DNA of 64,000 bases, from positions 7,501 to 71,500 of the forward strand of contig JAWQEG010003788.1 in assembly GCA_033782935.1 (NCBI GenBank), given 5' to 3'. This document shows, piece by piece, positions 1 through 11,236 of the stretch (the stretch's first letter is position 1; each line of letters starts with the position of its first letter). Position numbers and translations under genes: made by a program. Source of the stretch: Petrolisthes cinctipes. Lineage: Eukaryota > Arthropoda > Malacostraca > Decapoda > Porcellanidae. A model generated the notes under the pieces. That model saw nothing but the letters and a program-made list of their open reading frames with translations, was not told the origin of the DNA and did not search any database.

Positions 1-344
1 AGTCAATTACGTTACGGGGAAGCCCATTCCATAAGTTGACGACTCGGTTAAAAAAGAAATTCTTGGATTCGTGCGAATTAAAAGATTTGCCTATGATTTT
101 GCAGCCGTTTCCTCTCGTGTAGTTTGATTGATCAATTGTGAAATATTTGTTGCAGTCCATATTATCAATGCCTTTGATTATTTTAAATACCTGGATTAAG
201 TCACCTCTCAGTCTACGTTGTATCAATGGGAATAGATTTAGTTCGCTTAGCCGCTCATCATACGTTTTATTTCTCAGACTTGGTATCATTTTAGTAACTC
301 TACGTTGGACTCGTTCCAATTTTGCTATATCTTTCTGGTAATAG
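1..344 (-). mobile_element. CR1/L2-like LINE reverse transcriptase, C-terminal fragment
   Basis: Read on the minus strand from about 344 to 1, the sequence is one open frame. It begins YQKDIAKLERVQRRVTKM and continues through an RRLRGDLIQVFKII block, a TRGNG block and a NRVVNLWNGLP block. This order of blocks is typical of the region after the RT fingers/palm in CR1/L2-type non-LTR elements. No stop or frameshift lies within the fragment. It runs off the window at position 1, and at 344 it stops abruptly at a short GA tract, so the catalytic core is missing. It is probably a 5-prime-truncated insertion. The clade is inferred from motif resemblance only. Confidence 0.75.
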
Positions 345-1135
345 AGAGAGAGAGAGAGAGAGGGGGGCTGGATGTGTGGGTGGGAATGGAATGAGAGAAG
401 AGATAGTTAGTTTGTAGATGGCAGGGTGTAAACGGGGAGAGAGAGAGGGATGATAGGGGACAGAGAAGAGGGGATGAGGAAAGATATAGGTGAGAGAAAG
501 GGGAGAAGCGAGGTGTGGGAAGGGAGAGGAAATAGAAGGGAAGGAAAGGAAAGGAAAGAAGCAGGAAACAGGTGGGGGGGAGGAGGAGTGGAATTGAAGA
601 GGAAGAAAGTAGGCCACCCTGAACTTGGAATACCCTGTAGTAAGAGGGAAATGGAGATATAGAGAGAGAGAAACAGAAGGAAAGGAAGGACAGTTGAAAA
701 ATTGAAAGGGAGTGGCTCAGGTCCGAAGGGATTCCAAACCCTTTACAGTACTGCCTACATCAAAAAGTAAGAGAAGAGAGTCAAAGGGAGAGAGAAGAGA
801 GGGGGAGAGAGAAGGGAAGGGAGAGGCAAAAGGGACAGAGGAGAAATGATAGAGGGGAAGGGAGTGAGAGGAGAGAGGGTGGAGAGTGGAGAGAGTGTGG
901 AGAGAGAGAAGAGTGGGTAAGGTAAGGGAGAGGCAAAAGGAACAGAGGAGAAATGATAGAGGGGAAGGGAGTGAGAGGGAGGAGAAAGGAGAGAGGGAGG
1001 AGAGACAAGAGAGAAGAGAGAGGGTAGAGAGAAAGGAGAGAGGGTAAGGGAGAGGGACAGAGGAGAAATGATAGAGGGGAAGGGAGAGACTGTGGAGAGA
1101 GAGGAGAGAGGGTAAGGGAGAGGGACTACAACAAG
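345..1135. repeat. Purine-rich (GA/GGA) low-complexity and minisatellite block
   Basis: A short GA tract at 341-361 is followed by GA/GGA-rich DNA. From about 775 to 1130 an imprecise unit recurs several times, containing GGGAGAGGCAAAAGGGACAG and GAGGAAATGATAGAGGGGAA-like segments. Open frames across it are Ser/Leu/Pro-rich artefacts of the purine strand. The block is broken at 672-763 by a reverse-strand fragment of an interspersed repeat described separately. I see no gene. Confidence 0.8.
672..763 (-). mobile_element. SINE-like interspersed repeat, fragment
   Basis: The segment contains GGACAGTTGAAAAATTGAAA and then an AGGGAGTGGCTCAGG stretch ending near CCTTTACAGTACTGCC. It matches the repeat at 44503-44695 on the opposite strand and those at 29435-29640 and 49735-49930 on the same strand. 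Only the 5-prime part of the family is present. It has no coding capacity. Confidence 0.6.
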
Positions 1136-1267
1136 GTAATGACTTAAATGACTTCACGTTCCCCGGCTCATCAGTCAGATTACGGACCACTGTATATCCC
1201 ACCTCAACCATATAATATATAAGTGGTGTCGAGGCTGTGTCCAATAACAACAGATACACAAAGACCC

Positions 1268-1500
1268 CAGACTGAAACCCACACAATAATCCACACTGAA
1301 ACTAACACTGAAACCCAAATAGCCACCCACACTGAAACCCATAGCAACCCACACTGAAATCCACACAAAAACCCACCCTCACACTGAAACCCATAGCCAC
1401 TCACACTGAAACTAACACTGAAACCCATATAGCCACCCACACTGAAACGCATACCAACCCTCACTGAAACCCATACCAACCCTCACTGAAACCCACCAGA
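1268..1500. repeat. Minisatellite with CACACTGAAACCCA unit
   Basis: A degenerate unit of about 18-24 bp, based on CACACTGAAACCCATAGCC, is repeated roughly ten times. The overlapping frames that read GFSVGG or WVSVWV on the reverse strand simply translate this repeat and are not genes. Confidence 0.85.
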
Positions 1501-2650
1501 CCACATTTTCTTATACACCAGAAGTGATTGACCAAATTTCTTTACACAAATTTGGTCTGTCTTGCATTGTAAGGTAAAGTACAGTTGTCTCTAGAAATGT
1601 TGCTCGCTGCCAGTAGAGGTCATTTTAATAGCTTTAAGTTGCGATATAATGATCTTTTATTAACGTCGCTTTTGTGGGAACTCAAAATGGCGTGCAGTTC
1701 ATAAATGTTAATAAAAATTAATAGAAAAAAATGAATGACGCACCACAACAAACTGAGCAAATACTATTGTGACATCTGGTGGGAACATTTGGAACACTGC
1801 ATTTTTATCTTTTAACTGTACACGAATCACCCCAAGTATATAATATAATAGGAAGTGCGGAAACTACTCGACGAAAATGTTCTCCCTCTTCCTTTTTCCT
1901 TTCCTCTTCCTGCCGCCGTGCCAAAGACCCATCAATTAATGTGAGTCAGCTAATGTGTAGGAAGGCAAGGCGAGGCGAGGCGAGGCGAGGCGAACTAAGA
2001 AGGCCTACACATTCCCCCAAACCATGCCCGGGAAAAGAAGAGTCCCATAGGTTACAGCCGCCCAGGGATATGTTTTGTCGCAGAGTTTGGAGGAGTCATT
2101 AACCTCTGCGTCTTTTATTTATTATTATTATTATTATTCATATTATTATTATTATTATTATTATTTTTGGCGGGGGGTGAACTGAATCTTCCAATCTATG
2201 CTAAGGACCAACCAACATTATCATGATATTTTGTCGCTGAGTTTGGAGGAATCACTAGCCCCTCTGCTATTTTTTTTTTTTTTTCAACTGGATCCTCCAA
2301 ACTATGCCCCCTACCAACCAACAGTATTATGAATGATGATCCTTATAGATAATCTCTTTCTTATAGTCAGACTGGAAGGCTTCTGATTCCTCCAAACTAC
2401 TACTACTGTATACTCCAAAAAACAAGTTCCCTATCCATATACTACTACACTGGTCCGTTTCCTGGCATGGTCTGGGGTAATCAATAACTCCCCCCACCTC
2501 CCCCCACCTTCTCAATTTGCCTACAATAGATGACCTGCTTAATCTGTGTCAACTACTTACTACGCCTAATTAACGATGAGTTGGGTTTCATTAATTACAG
2601 AGTTGACTGAGTGAGCATATCAGGTACTCACACTACTCAGCCAGATAAAT
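1501..2650. other. Intergenic DNA with half-hairpin element fragments
   Basis: No supported gene. A short GGCGA tandem run lies near 1970-1990 and an ATT-rich tract at 2116-2165. At 2060-2105, 2178-2270 and 2365-2492 there are degenerate pieces of the GATTCCTCCAAACTATGCC hairpin family found across the window, for example GATTCCTCCAAACTAC at 2386. The rest is unassigned. Confidence 0.5.
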
Positions 2651-2654
2651 GGGT

Positions 2655-2862
2655 TGATTGTGTGTTGGTGTGTGTGTGTGTGTGTGTTGGTGTGTGTGTG
2701 TGTGTGTTGGTGTGTGTGTGTGTGTGTGTGTTGGTGTGTGTGTGTGTGTGTTGGTGTGTGTGTGTGTGTTGGTGTGTGTGTGTTTGTGTGTGTGTGTGTT
2801 GGTGTGTGTTGGTGTGTGTGTGTGTGTGTTGGTGTGTGTGTGTGTGTGTGTGTGTGAGAATG
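2655..2862. repeat. GT microsatellite with TTGG interruptions
   Basis: Runs of (GT)4-10 are separated by regularly recurring TTGGTG interruptions, giving a higher-order repeat of about 20-30 bp. The Val/Cys-rich frames are artefacts. Confidence 0.95.
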
Positions 2863-3732
2863 GGTTAATTGTGTGTGTGGGAATGGGTTGATGTGCGTGT
2901 AACGTGTGTGCTTGTGGGAGGGTGTTAAGGTCTTTATGCACGTTTACAGGTATGCGTGTGTGTGTGTATGTACGAAAAAATGACGAAAGCTGCTAGAGGT
3001 GTTCACTAAATCCCCTGCCGAGGCGTATACGCGAGTGTGTGTGTGTGTGTGTGTGTCTCACTTGGGGTTTGAAAACCGTCTGAATGCTCCTCTGACACGG
3101 ACCACGAGTATAAGGAATCACGTAGGGTTCCGGTTGTACAGGAAGAAGCCTATTCGTAGCACCAGGAGACTGAAATCGCTGAAACACATACCGAGATGGA
3201 CGCACCAAAAAAGAATTACCACCTTAATTCAGGTTCTATAATCACGATCAAAAGTCCTGCATCAGATGCAAGAAACTAAACTATTTGGAAATATTTAAAA
3301 AACGAAACATTAAGATAAACACTTGTATTTTCTCATTTGTTCTGGGCCAATATCCTGCCGCTTCACTTTCCTTCCCTAGACCTGCGATTATCAGACTCGG
3401 GAATACTAGGTGTAAATAAACGTATAGACTTCCAGCACATGGCTCAAACCTCTCCAGCATTACCTTCCACCTTCACTAGCACCCCATAGAGTGAACCATC
3501 TGTTGGCATTTATATAAGTTTCCTGCACCTAATATACGGTACTCTAAACTGTGAATCAAGACACTTATCAAATCACGTCCTCATATGTCTGGAATGTGGT
3601 TCAGACGGTTTGGAACCTACCCGATATGACAACACAGCTCAAGATACTCTAGAATTTATCACCGCACACACTACGGCTTCACGCATCCTGTATCAGTGAT
3701 CGTCGAAGAGTATCAGAGTAAGGGGCGTCGTA

Positions 3733-3769
<37 letters not shown>

Positions 3770-4440
3770 AGAGCCTGTGCAGTATACAGAATGTTAAAAG
3801 TTGTCCTAAACAGAGGCACAGTATGAATCTCTCCCAACCTTTCGTTCCCGCTCTCCCCAAACAGAGTTGTTCGGAAATCCGTTGCTATCCATATTGTGTA
3901 GAGGATCAGGACAACTATCAACATCTGTATGCAAGGTAGAATAACATTTAAGTAAAGACTCGGGTAAGACTTGTTTTATCTCTTTGGGACATTTCTGGTA
4001 TCAATGTACCAGACGTCAGGGGTGGGGGAGGGGGGGTCGTCTGCTCGAAAAATCCTTGACTCATGCCTAGTCTCATCTGGTGTATACAAAGAGTATCGAA
4101 CAGACCATCACATATCACCACTAACGTCTGGTGCACTGTTAAACGATAATTAAATTATAGGAGTCTCGCGACTCTACACTCGCAATCCAAAATACAGGTC
4201 AGATTCGAATAGCCCGATGGAATATCAAGCGAGCTATGCATCATGTAGCACATGTGACTTAGGTTTCCCCTTCGAGTAAAGTTTCCGTAGATACATTAAT
4301 ATTCCTCGTCAAGTTCTCAATACACCAGACACCCAGGAAAGATAAATCAAATCTAGTGGAGAATCTTTAAATTTTAATGTTCATAAATATACCAATTTTA
4401 AAGTTCCGAATACATGCAAAGACTATGAAAAAGTCCAAGA
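2863..4440. other. Intergenic stretch, no gene recognised
   Basis: GT tracts lie at 2958-2968 and 3036-3056. A (TA)n run followed by a T run lies at 3731-3769. A short inverted pair (ACCAGACGTCAGG near 4008 and CTAACGTCTGGTG near 4121) may bound a small element. At 4175-4240 there is one end of the mariner-like family (TACACTCGCAATCC then TTCGAATAGCC). Nothing else is recognisable. Confidence 0.45.
4175..4240 (+). mobile_element. Mariner-like short element, one end only
   Basis: TACACTCGCAATCCAAAATA is followed by TTCGAATAGCC. The same order occurs, with variation, at 9471 and at the right end of the element at 54856-55022. No matching inverted end is evident nearby, so this is a remnant. 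Confidence 0.45.
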
Positions 4441-4442
4441 TA

Positions 4443-6145
4443 TTACACATTGGGTCCGTATCTTGTAGTGGATGTAACCGTAGCAGTGAAGAGCTGGGTG
4501 ACTGTAGTAATGATCGTCTGGTGTAATACCTGGGTACTTATGATTGGAACCGTGTGCACCTGAAAAAACGAAAGCACAGAATTAGAATTTATAGCAATCT
4601 AAATTTTCTCCCTCTTGCTGCCCTACTGGCACAACACAAATTTTCATAACAGCAGCAAAAGCTACCGACCAGAACCAAAGTGCTAGAGACTCGTTTCGCT
4701 AATCCTCAGAACTAGAGTGCTTCGATTGGGTCAAGGTCTTACAGATGGTTCACACGAGAGAAGACACGTGCAAATCCATACAAGATGGAAGGTGGGCACT
4801 AGACATTAGGAAAGCTACAATTGTGACCAACTTAAAAGTTTACCTGGTGAGAGATGGCGATGTGGGTGATGCTCTGGACGAGGTCGACGGTTTCCACGTT
4901 GGTAAAGAAGGTGGTGAAAGCAGAAGTCTCCGTCACTCTAGAGTTTATCATAACTGTGGCCGTTACGAAGGTTATCTGCGTGAAAAGATAAGCAAACAAA
5001 TAAGCGAAAGAGGTTTATTTTTTATAGGAAACCATATTTACATTAGTCAATATTTTCATCCACCATCAAGGAAACATATCGGATAAGATTACGCATATTT
5101 AAAGCCAAATTGTTTCTGGTTTTAGATAATTATATTGCACTATTGTAAGAAAATAAGACTGAACTCACCGGTGTGGAGGTTATCCTGACGACGGAGGTGT
5201 AGGTGCGTGGTTGTGTAGGCACGAAGTCCCAGGTGGTAGAGTACTGTGTGCCCGTCACAACCAAAGAGGTAACGTCTGTGACCCATACATCACTAGTAGT
5301 AGACTCACGGAGGGTGTGTGTATCCGTCACCTGTGAAAGTTTTAGTTTAATAGGACATTAATTCAGGTTCATTCGAATTATTAAAACTGCACCAGTTTCT
5401 CCTTGAAATAAGTCCGCTCTTATATCAAGGGACTTTACATACATGTAGACTATTTTTCGTAATATTCAGGCCAGCTTTGATTAAATATTCATAAAAGTAT
5501 TCACTCAAGTAATAAAGAAAGGCTGGACTCTCCCTTTACATAAATTTAATACAAAGTAGTAAACAATAAAACTCACGACTTTCGTATGAGTGACCGTTTG
5601 AGTGTGTGGCAGGACAGGTTGAACAGAAGTACTGTAATAGGTTTCATAGCTGAACGCCTGACCAGATACCTGCAAGAGTAGAAAGGTTATTTTCGTGTAA
5701 AGTAGTAAACTTCAAATTACACCATTACTACTGTATTACACATGTTCACTAAACAAGCCACTTTCGTTAAACTAGTGAAATGAAGAATTAAACATGTAGC
5801 AAAAATAGATGAAAGTAGACGAATCTTTCAATTTGCGAGTTTTGATCGTGAAAGCATTATTTAAAGAAATACTTACTCCAAGGAAAGGCACCAGGCAGGA
5901 CAGGAGTGAAAAGGTTTTAAGCATGGAAACGGCCATCTGAAAATGAATATAAATAAGAGCATTCATATAACCTGCATTACCAACGAACCATAATCGGTTT
6001 AAAAATATACAAATCTACAACACAAAGTTACTATCTAATTTCGCAAAAAGAGTCTCGCCCAATAACTTATAAAAACACTTTAAAGCCACATAAACTTTAA
6101 ACAAACTTGAAAACACACACTAAACTGAAGAACCACATTCACCAT
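4443..6145 (-). CDS. Gene A: secreted Thr/Val-rich protein of unknown function (about 187 aa)
   Basis: I read six exons on the minus strand. The cap exon ends with ATG at 6145-6143, directly before a GTGAAT donor. Coding exons follow at 5936-5877, 5669-5577, 5330-5169, 4975-4844 and 4559-4443 (TAA). All introns are phase 0 with GT-AG ends. Exon 2 opens with its own ATG (MAVSMLKTF) and encodes a hydrophobic signal peptide, so the start could be either ATG. The mature protein (about 165 residues) has no cysteine and is built of alternating Thr/Val/Ser and hydrophobic residues, as expected for beta-strand-rich, possibly O-glycosylated extracellular protein. It lacks the Gly-rich repeat exon of genes B and C but resembles their C-terminal part in composition and start structure. 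I do not recognise a characterised family. Exon calls are strong because length, phase and splice sites agree. The function is unknown. Confidence 0.72.
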
Positions 6146-6189
6146 TAAGCACTTAGCTGTTTGTGTTCGACCTCGTAGGATGTTCAGCT

Positions 6190-6228
6190 GTCACTGGTAA
6201 AATTTCCACATTTTCCACGGTTTATATA
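6190..6228 (-). promoter_or_regulatory. TATA box and likely start site of gene A
   Basis: On the minus strand TATATAAA (plus-strand TTTATATA, about 6221-6228) lies about 30 nt upstream of an ACCAGTGAC sequence near 6193. That would give a cap exon of about 50 nt ending in the ATG at 6143. The spacing fits a TATA-directed RNA polymerase II promoter. Confidence 0.5.
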
Positions 6229-6726
6229 CTACTTTTTGGCGGGAAACTCGTTCGATTGCTCAGCCTGGTTTTGACTAGGACTTCGTGGTATTGCCATCTG
6301 TATTGTGCTATAGTAGTATGTAGATTTCTCGCATTACGGTAAATACGAAAAATAATATACAGATACATTATTTTTATATGTATATTATCTTTTTTTTTCA
6401 GTAAAACAGTATATTATTATATAACACAAGTTGACCTCGTTCAAGATACGAACATTACTGGTAATATTTTAAATGTGATACAATAATTGGCAACTGAGCG
6501 CTGTTTTAAGGGTTTAATAATATAATACACTCACTCACACCAATTTCCTTCCTTCTTCGTCCCTCAACCTTCGTTTTCGGGTAAGATCAGGTTCACAAAT
6601 GACATTTAAACCTCCGGAATTGGTGGATTTAATTAGTTTATAATGTAATTCTTTGCCTGTAGTTTCGTGTTTCGATTTGTTATATTTCTGTGCGTGACTG
6701 ACCAGAGGACAGGTAAAGAATTGTTG
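6229..6726. other. Intergenic upstream region of gene A
   Basis: AT-rich DNA with no frame of interest. It would hold any distal control elements of gene A, but I recognise none. Confidence 0.4.
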
Positions 6727-6894
6727 TTAAAGGGCCCATAATTATGATGTAGTCAAAATATTGGAGGTAAACGAGTCCTTCAAATGTTGCCACGAAACAC
6801 GATCTATATAAGGAGCTTGTTTCGTGGCATAATCAGGAGGAATCAAAAGCCTCCAATTTTTATACACGATCATAGGGTTTTTAATGGTCGGTGG
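6727..6894. mobile_element. TTAA-flanked hairpin element, family 2 (copy 1)
   Basis: Bounded by TTAA at both ends. The left end reads TTAAAGGGCCC and the right end CATAGGGTTTTTAA. Inside are GAGTCCTTCAAATG, GCCACGAAACAC and the inverted GTTTCGTGGCAT followed by AGGAGGAATC. Two further copies lie at 8612-8770 and 49014-49188. It has no coding capacity. TTAA flanks suggest piggyBac-type mobilisation, which is inference. Confidence 0.7.
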
Positions 6895-7560
6895 TTGAGT
6901 TGATAAAAAACCATGGTACATACATACATACATATTGTACATAAAACATTGTGCTATATTTGTATTTGTGTGTGTATAATGGTGTAGATTGTATATATGT
7001 GTAAAGTATGTATATGTGTATGAGGTCATTTTAGTTTGCAACTGTATGTATATATATGTGTGTGTATGTGTGTGTCAGCGTGAATATTGTGTGTATGTGT
7101 GTATGTTTGTGGATGTACAGGACGCGTGTCTGATGTGTGTGTATGTATGTATGCGTTAGCGTCTGTGAGTCCAGTGGAAGGAATGTCATGTATGTGTGTG
7201 TATGTGTGAATGTTGTATGTAGGAGTGTATGTTAGTGCATGTACAGGACGTATGTTTGATGTGTGTATGTGTATGTGTGCGTTAGCGTCTGTGTGTGCAG
7301 TGGAAGGAATTTCATGTGTGTATGTGTATGTGTATATGTGTGTTTGTACAGTGGAAGGAATATCATGTGTGTATGTGTTTATGTGTGTTTGTACAGTGGA
7401 AGGAATGTCATGTGTGTATGTGTATGTGTATATGTGTGTTTGTACAGTGGAAGGAATGTCATGTGTGTATGTGTTTGTACAGTGGAAGGAATGTCATGTG
7501 TGTGTGTGTGTGTACCGTGGAGTGAATCTGTTTGCTAGTGTAGGAGGATTTCAGGGCAGT
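6895..7560. repeat. GT/AT-rich microsatellite and 50-60 bp minisatellite
   Basis: From about 7150 to 7515 a unit containing GTACAGTGGAAGGAATGTCA plus a GTAT/GTGT spacer recurs about six times. The variable spacer gives units of roughly 37-60 bp. All three forward frames stay open across it, which explains the Val/Cys/Tyr-rich pseudo-proteins. Confidence 0.85.
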
Positions 7561-7620
7561 GTTGCTGGGTGATGAATTAGTCTGTGTCCCAGTCTGGTGT
7601 CAGTGTCGCAACCTGGACTC

Positions 7621-7623
<3 letters not shown>

Positions 7624-7690
<67 letters not shown>
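7624..7690. repeat. (GA)n microsatellite
   Basis: An uninterrupted GA run of about 67 bp, followed by a GTAT-rich stretch to about 7765. Confidence 0.97.
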
Positions 7691-7692
<2 letters not shown>

Positions 7693-7765
7693 GTATGTAA
7701 AAGTGTGTTTGTGAGAAAAGATGTACAGGTATGTATGTATGTATGTGTATGTATGTATGTATGTA

Positions 7766-8579
<814 letters not shown>

Positions 8580-8611
8580 AGACGAGAAGAGCTACAAATT
8601 ATTCCTACAAG

Positions 8612-8770
8612 TTAAGGGACCCTGTGATGTAGTCAGAAAAGTGGAGATAAACGAGTCCTTCAAATACTGCCACGAAACACCACCTATATGGAAGGAGCTT
8701 GTTTCGTGGCATGCTCAGGAGGAATCAAAAGCCTGGATCCAATTTTTATACACGATCACAGGGTCCTTAA
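8612..8770. mobile_element. TTAA-flanked hairpin element, family 2 (copy 2)
   Basis: Starts TTAAGGGACCCTGTGATGTA and ends ATCACAGGGTCCTTAA, giving a clear terminal inverted repeat with TTAA at each border. Internal inverted blocks are GCCACGAAACACC and GCTTGTTTCGTGGCATG. This is the best-preserved copy of the three. Confidence 0.75.
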
Positions 8771-8904
8771 TTGAGCCTGGAGACAAACTGGTACTGTGCA
8801 CTGAGGGGTCAATAATTCTGTCTGTCCTGATCCGAGACACAACATGAATTTCTACCAACCTCGCATCCCACTCCATCACTTGAGTTGTGAGGGATTCTTA
8901 TTGT

Positions 8905-8968
8905 GTCTATGATCTGGTTGTTTCTATGATCTGATTGTGTCTATGATCTGGTTGTGTCTATGATCTGG
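8905..8968. repeat. Short tandem repeat, 17-18 bp unit
   Basis: The unit GTGTCTATGATCTGGTT is present about four times with small changes. Confidence 0.85.
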
Positions 8969-9470
8969 GGAGAATTATTGACCTCAGGATACAGGGTTTG
9001 GATGTGTTTGACAGCCTTGGTTGGGGGAGGGAATGAGTAGCCCTCCAGTTCACCCAAAACAGATTTTCCTATACTATCCAGCCCATAGAAAAAAGAATAT
9101 ATTCACGGATATGAGCCATGATAAATAGCTAACCTATGTATGTTTGTGTGTATCTATGTATGTATGTACTGTATATGTAATTGTCTCCTAAGGCGACCAC
9201 AATATAGCGCATTTTAAGGTGAAACTGTACACAAACCTGCGCATGTATAGTACAGTACAATACTCAGAGTAGATATCAAGCATATTGATTATAAAATTAT
9301 AGGGATATCACGTAAGATATTCACAGGAGAAGCGAAAACATTCCCCATACATTAACCATAAAACCAGAAAATTGCCTCGATCGAGTGTCACATTTCATTT
9401 CACGAGAATCCTATAAAAAATGCGCCTGGGTTTTGTGGTGAGGCAACGTCAGGTAGGTAAGGTCTGTACG
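8969..9470. other. Intergenic stretch
   Basis: No gene or assigned repeat apart from short GTAT runs near 9140. Confidence 0.4.
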
Positions 9471-9654
9471 TACAGTCACGAACCATAGAAAATATCCAGG
9501 TCTGCTTCGAATAGCCAAATTGATGGAGTATTAAACGAGTACAGTAACAGCAAGCATGAGACAGGATAAGCATTGTCACTGATTCACTGGCTGGTATGTC
9601 AGATGATTCGAAACTTCAACATGACCTGGATACTTATTATGGCCCGTAATTGTA
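9471..9654. mobile_element. Mariner-like short inverted-repeat element
   Basis: TA at 9471-9472 and 9653-9654 flank about 180 bp whose ends are imperfect inverted repeats: left TACAGTCACGAACCATAG then TATCCAGGTCTG, right (reversed) TACAATTACGGGCCATAA then TATCCAGGTCAT. It contains the TTCGAATAGCC block seen at 4209 and, reversed, near 54975. It has no transposase. TA target duplication and CAGT-type ends suggest Tc1/mariner. Confidence 0.7.
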
Positions 9655-9833
9655 CAGTACTATGGTGCCCAATAAGTTGATTCCTTCAGCCAGCCACAAT
9701 ATAACTGCAGCACCTGTGGTTTGAACGATTAAACAACAGGGGACAGATGACGAACTGTTCTTTGTCGCTGGAAACACAGAGAATTCAGTTTTATTATGCC
9801 TGACTGAGGGAAAGAACGCTTGTGCACCATGGG

Positions 9834-10058
9834 ACAGTCGCGCACCACCATCTCCAACCCGCCTGAGTCGAAGCCCGAGATCTAGAGCGCCAGGCGGTTT
9901 CTGGACGACGGCCCACCTAAAACCTCCATTGGTTCGAAATGTGTGGGCCTCGTGATGATTTGGGTGGTCTGTCGTCCAGATACCACCTACCGTACTTTAC
10001 ATCTCGGGCTTCGATTCAGGTGAGCTAGATTTTATGGTCAGCGAGTGTACTTATTAAG
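9834..10058. mobile_element. Long-TIR short element
   Basis: A left half with CCTGAGTCGAAGCCCGAGAT then TTTCTGGACGACGGCCCACC is mirrored by a right half with GGTGGTCTGTCGTCCAGATA then ATCTCGGGCTTCGATTCAGG. The repeats exceed 60 bp and can be extended at lower identity to about 90 bp. The outer ends (CAGTCGCGCACC and, reversed, CACTCGCTGACC) resemble the mariner-like family. It has no coding capacity. Confidence 0.65.
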
Positions 10059-10219
10059 CCTGAATCCCATATATTGCAACGAAAGACTCCTAATGTTGCA
10101 ACAAGAACCCAGTTATTATAACGAGAATAACACTATAAGGAAAATCACACATATAATATCAAAACCATAATGTGTTTTAATGAAAATCCAGACGATACAA
10201 ACAAAAACCATATATATAT

Positions 10220-10441
10220 TTATTGGTATAGTGAAACCAGTACAGCTGGTTGCTATAGAATATGCCCCTTCACAAGCCCAGGCCCCGTGTAGGCATAATC
10301 TGGGTTGGAAGGGTCAATTCCGTGACGTTCATCAGAAGTAAATAAAAATTCAAATCTGGCGCTGTACTGATAGTGGAGCCACCTGGAGGTGGTGAGGTGA
10401 GGTATTAAGCCCCTCCTCCGCTGAATACCGCTCGTCCACTC
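10220..10441 (+). repeat. DIRS left inverted terminal repeat
   Basis: Starts TATTGGTATAGTGAAACCAG. It is the reverse complement of 17432-17654 across about 220 bp with few differences. The two copies differ at the extreme end: TATAGTGAAACC here, TTTGTGAAACC reversed at the right. That is why the internal complementary region carries two distinct halves. Confidence 0.92.
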
Positions 10442-11236
10442 TGTCGCGGAACACACGCCTGTCAACATCTACGCTCCTCGCTGCTACGCTATGGTATTGT
10501 GTCGCGTGTTCCTGCTAATTTTTCTTTTGTGTTCTAGTGGCTGGCCTGCTTTGCAGATGTATATTGTGTGTTTTCTAGGAGGGTTTTTATGTGTTTATGG
10601 GGTTTTTTTTTTTTTCTTCGTTAGGACTTAGTTCTTTCCTTAAGCGAAGGGGGCTTTTCAGCCCCTGTTTTCGGAGTTTTTCTCCGTCTGTCCCCTATTT
10701 CACTGTCCCTCCTGCCACTAGTACATTCTTCATGTGTATTTTATCGGGGTTTTCTGGGGTTTTTAGCGAGATTAGTGGGTTCCACGTGGGACTTCCCCAC
10801 TCCACGTGGTGACCACATGGGGTCTTTGCAGACCTTCCTCTTACCTCCCCCGATTATTATGTGTCCCCTCTCGGTAAGGGGGAGGGAGAATTGTGCCCTG
10901 GTTCTCCCTTCCTCTCCCGAGCGGGGGTTTTTTATTTTATTTTGGGGTTTTTTCCAATTTCAGCCTGGAGTGTTTCTTCTCAGGCTATCGGGTCCCCTCC
11001 TACCCCTCCTTCTGGTTCTTCGGTCCGGGGGGGCCTCCTTTTTTACCCGCTCCATGTGGCGGACGATTTTGGTTTTACGGGGTTTTTTTCCCTGGGCGGC
11101 TGCGCGAGTGTGGGGGATTGTGTTCTGGTCCCCAGGTTCAGCGGGCGTGTCCCGCGCTTCTTTCCTTCGGGGAGGATGGGTTTGTGTTCCAGTGTTTGCA
11201 CGTGTTAACATGTTTGTGTATTCTTTTCTCCCCCAG
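10442..11236 (+). other. DIRS 5-prime leader, probable intron before gag
   Basis: T- and G-rich leader of about 800 bp with several open frames but no recognisable protein. CTTTTCTCCCCCAG ending at 11236 is a strong splice acceptor directly before the first convincing gag codons. A donor and leader exon probably lie upstream, but I cannot place them. The open frame from 10775 reads through this segment by chance or as a second start. Confidence 0.5.

Noticed and set aside
2611..2941. Val/Cys-rich and His/Thr-rich frames over the GT tract
   Set aside because: Pure translation of a GT/CA microsatellite.
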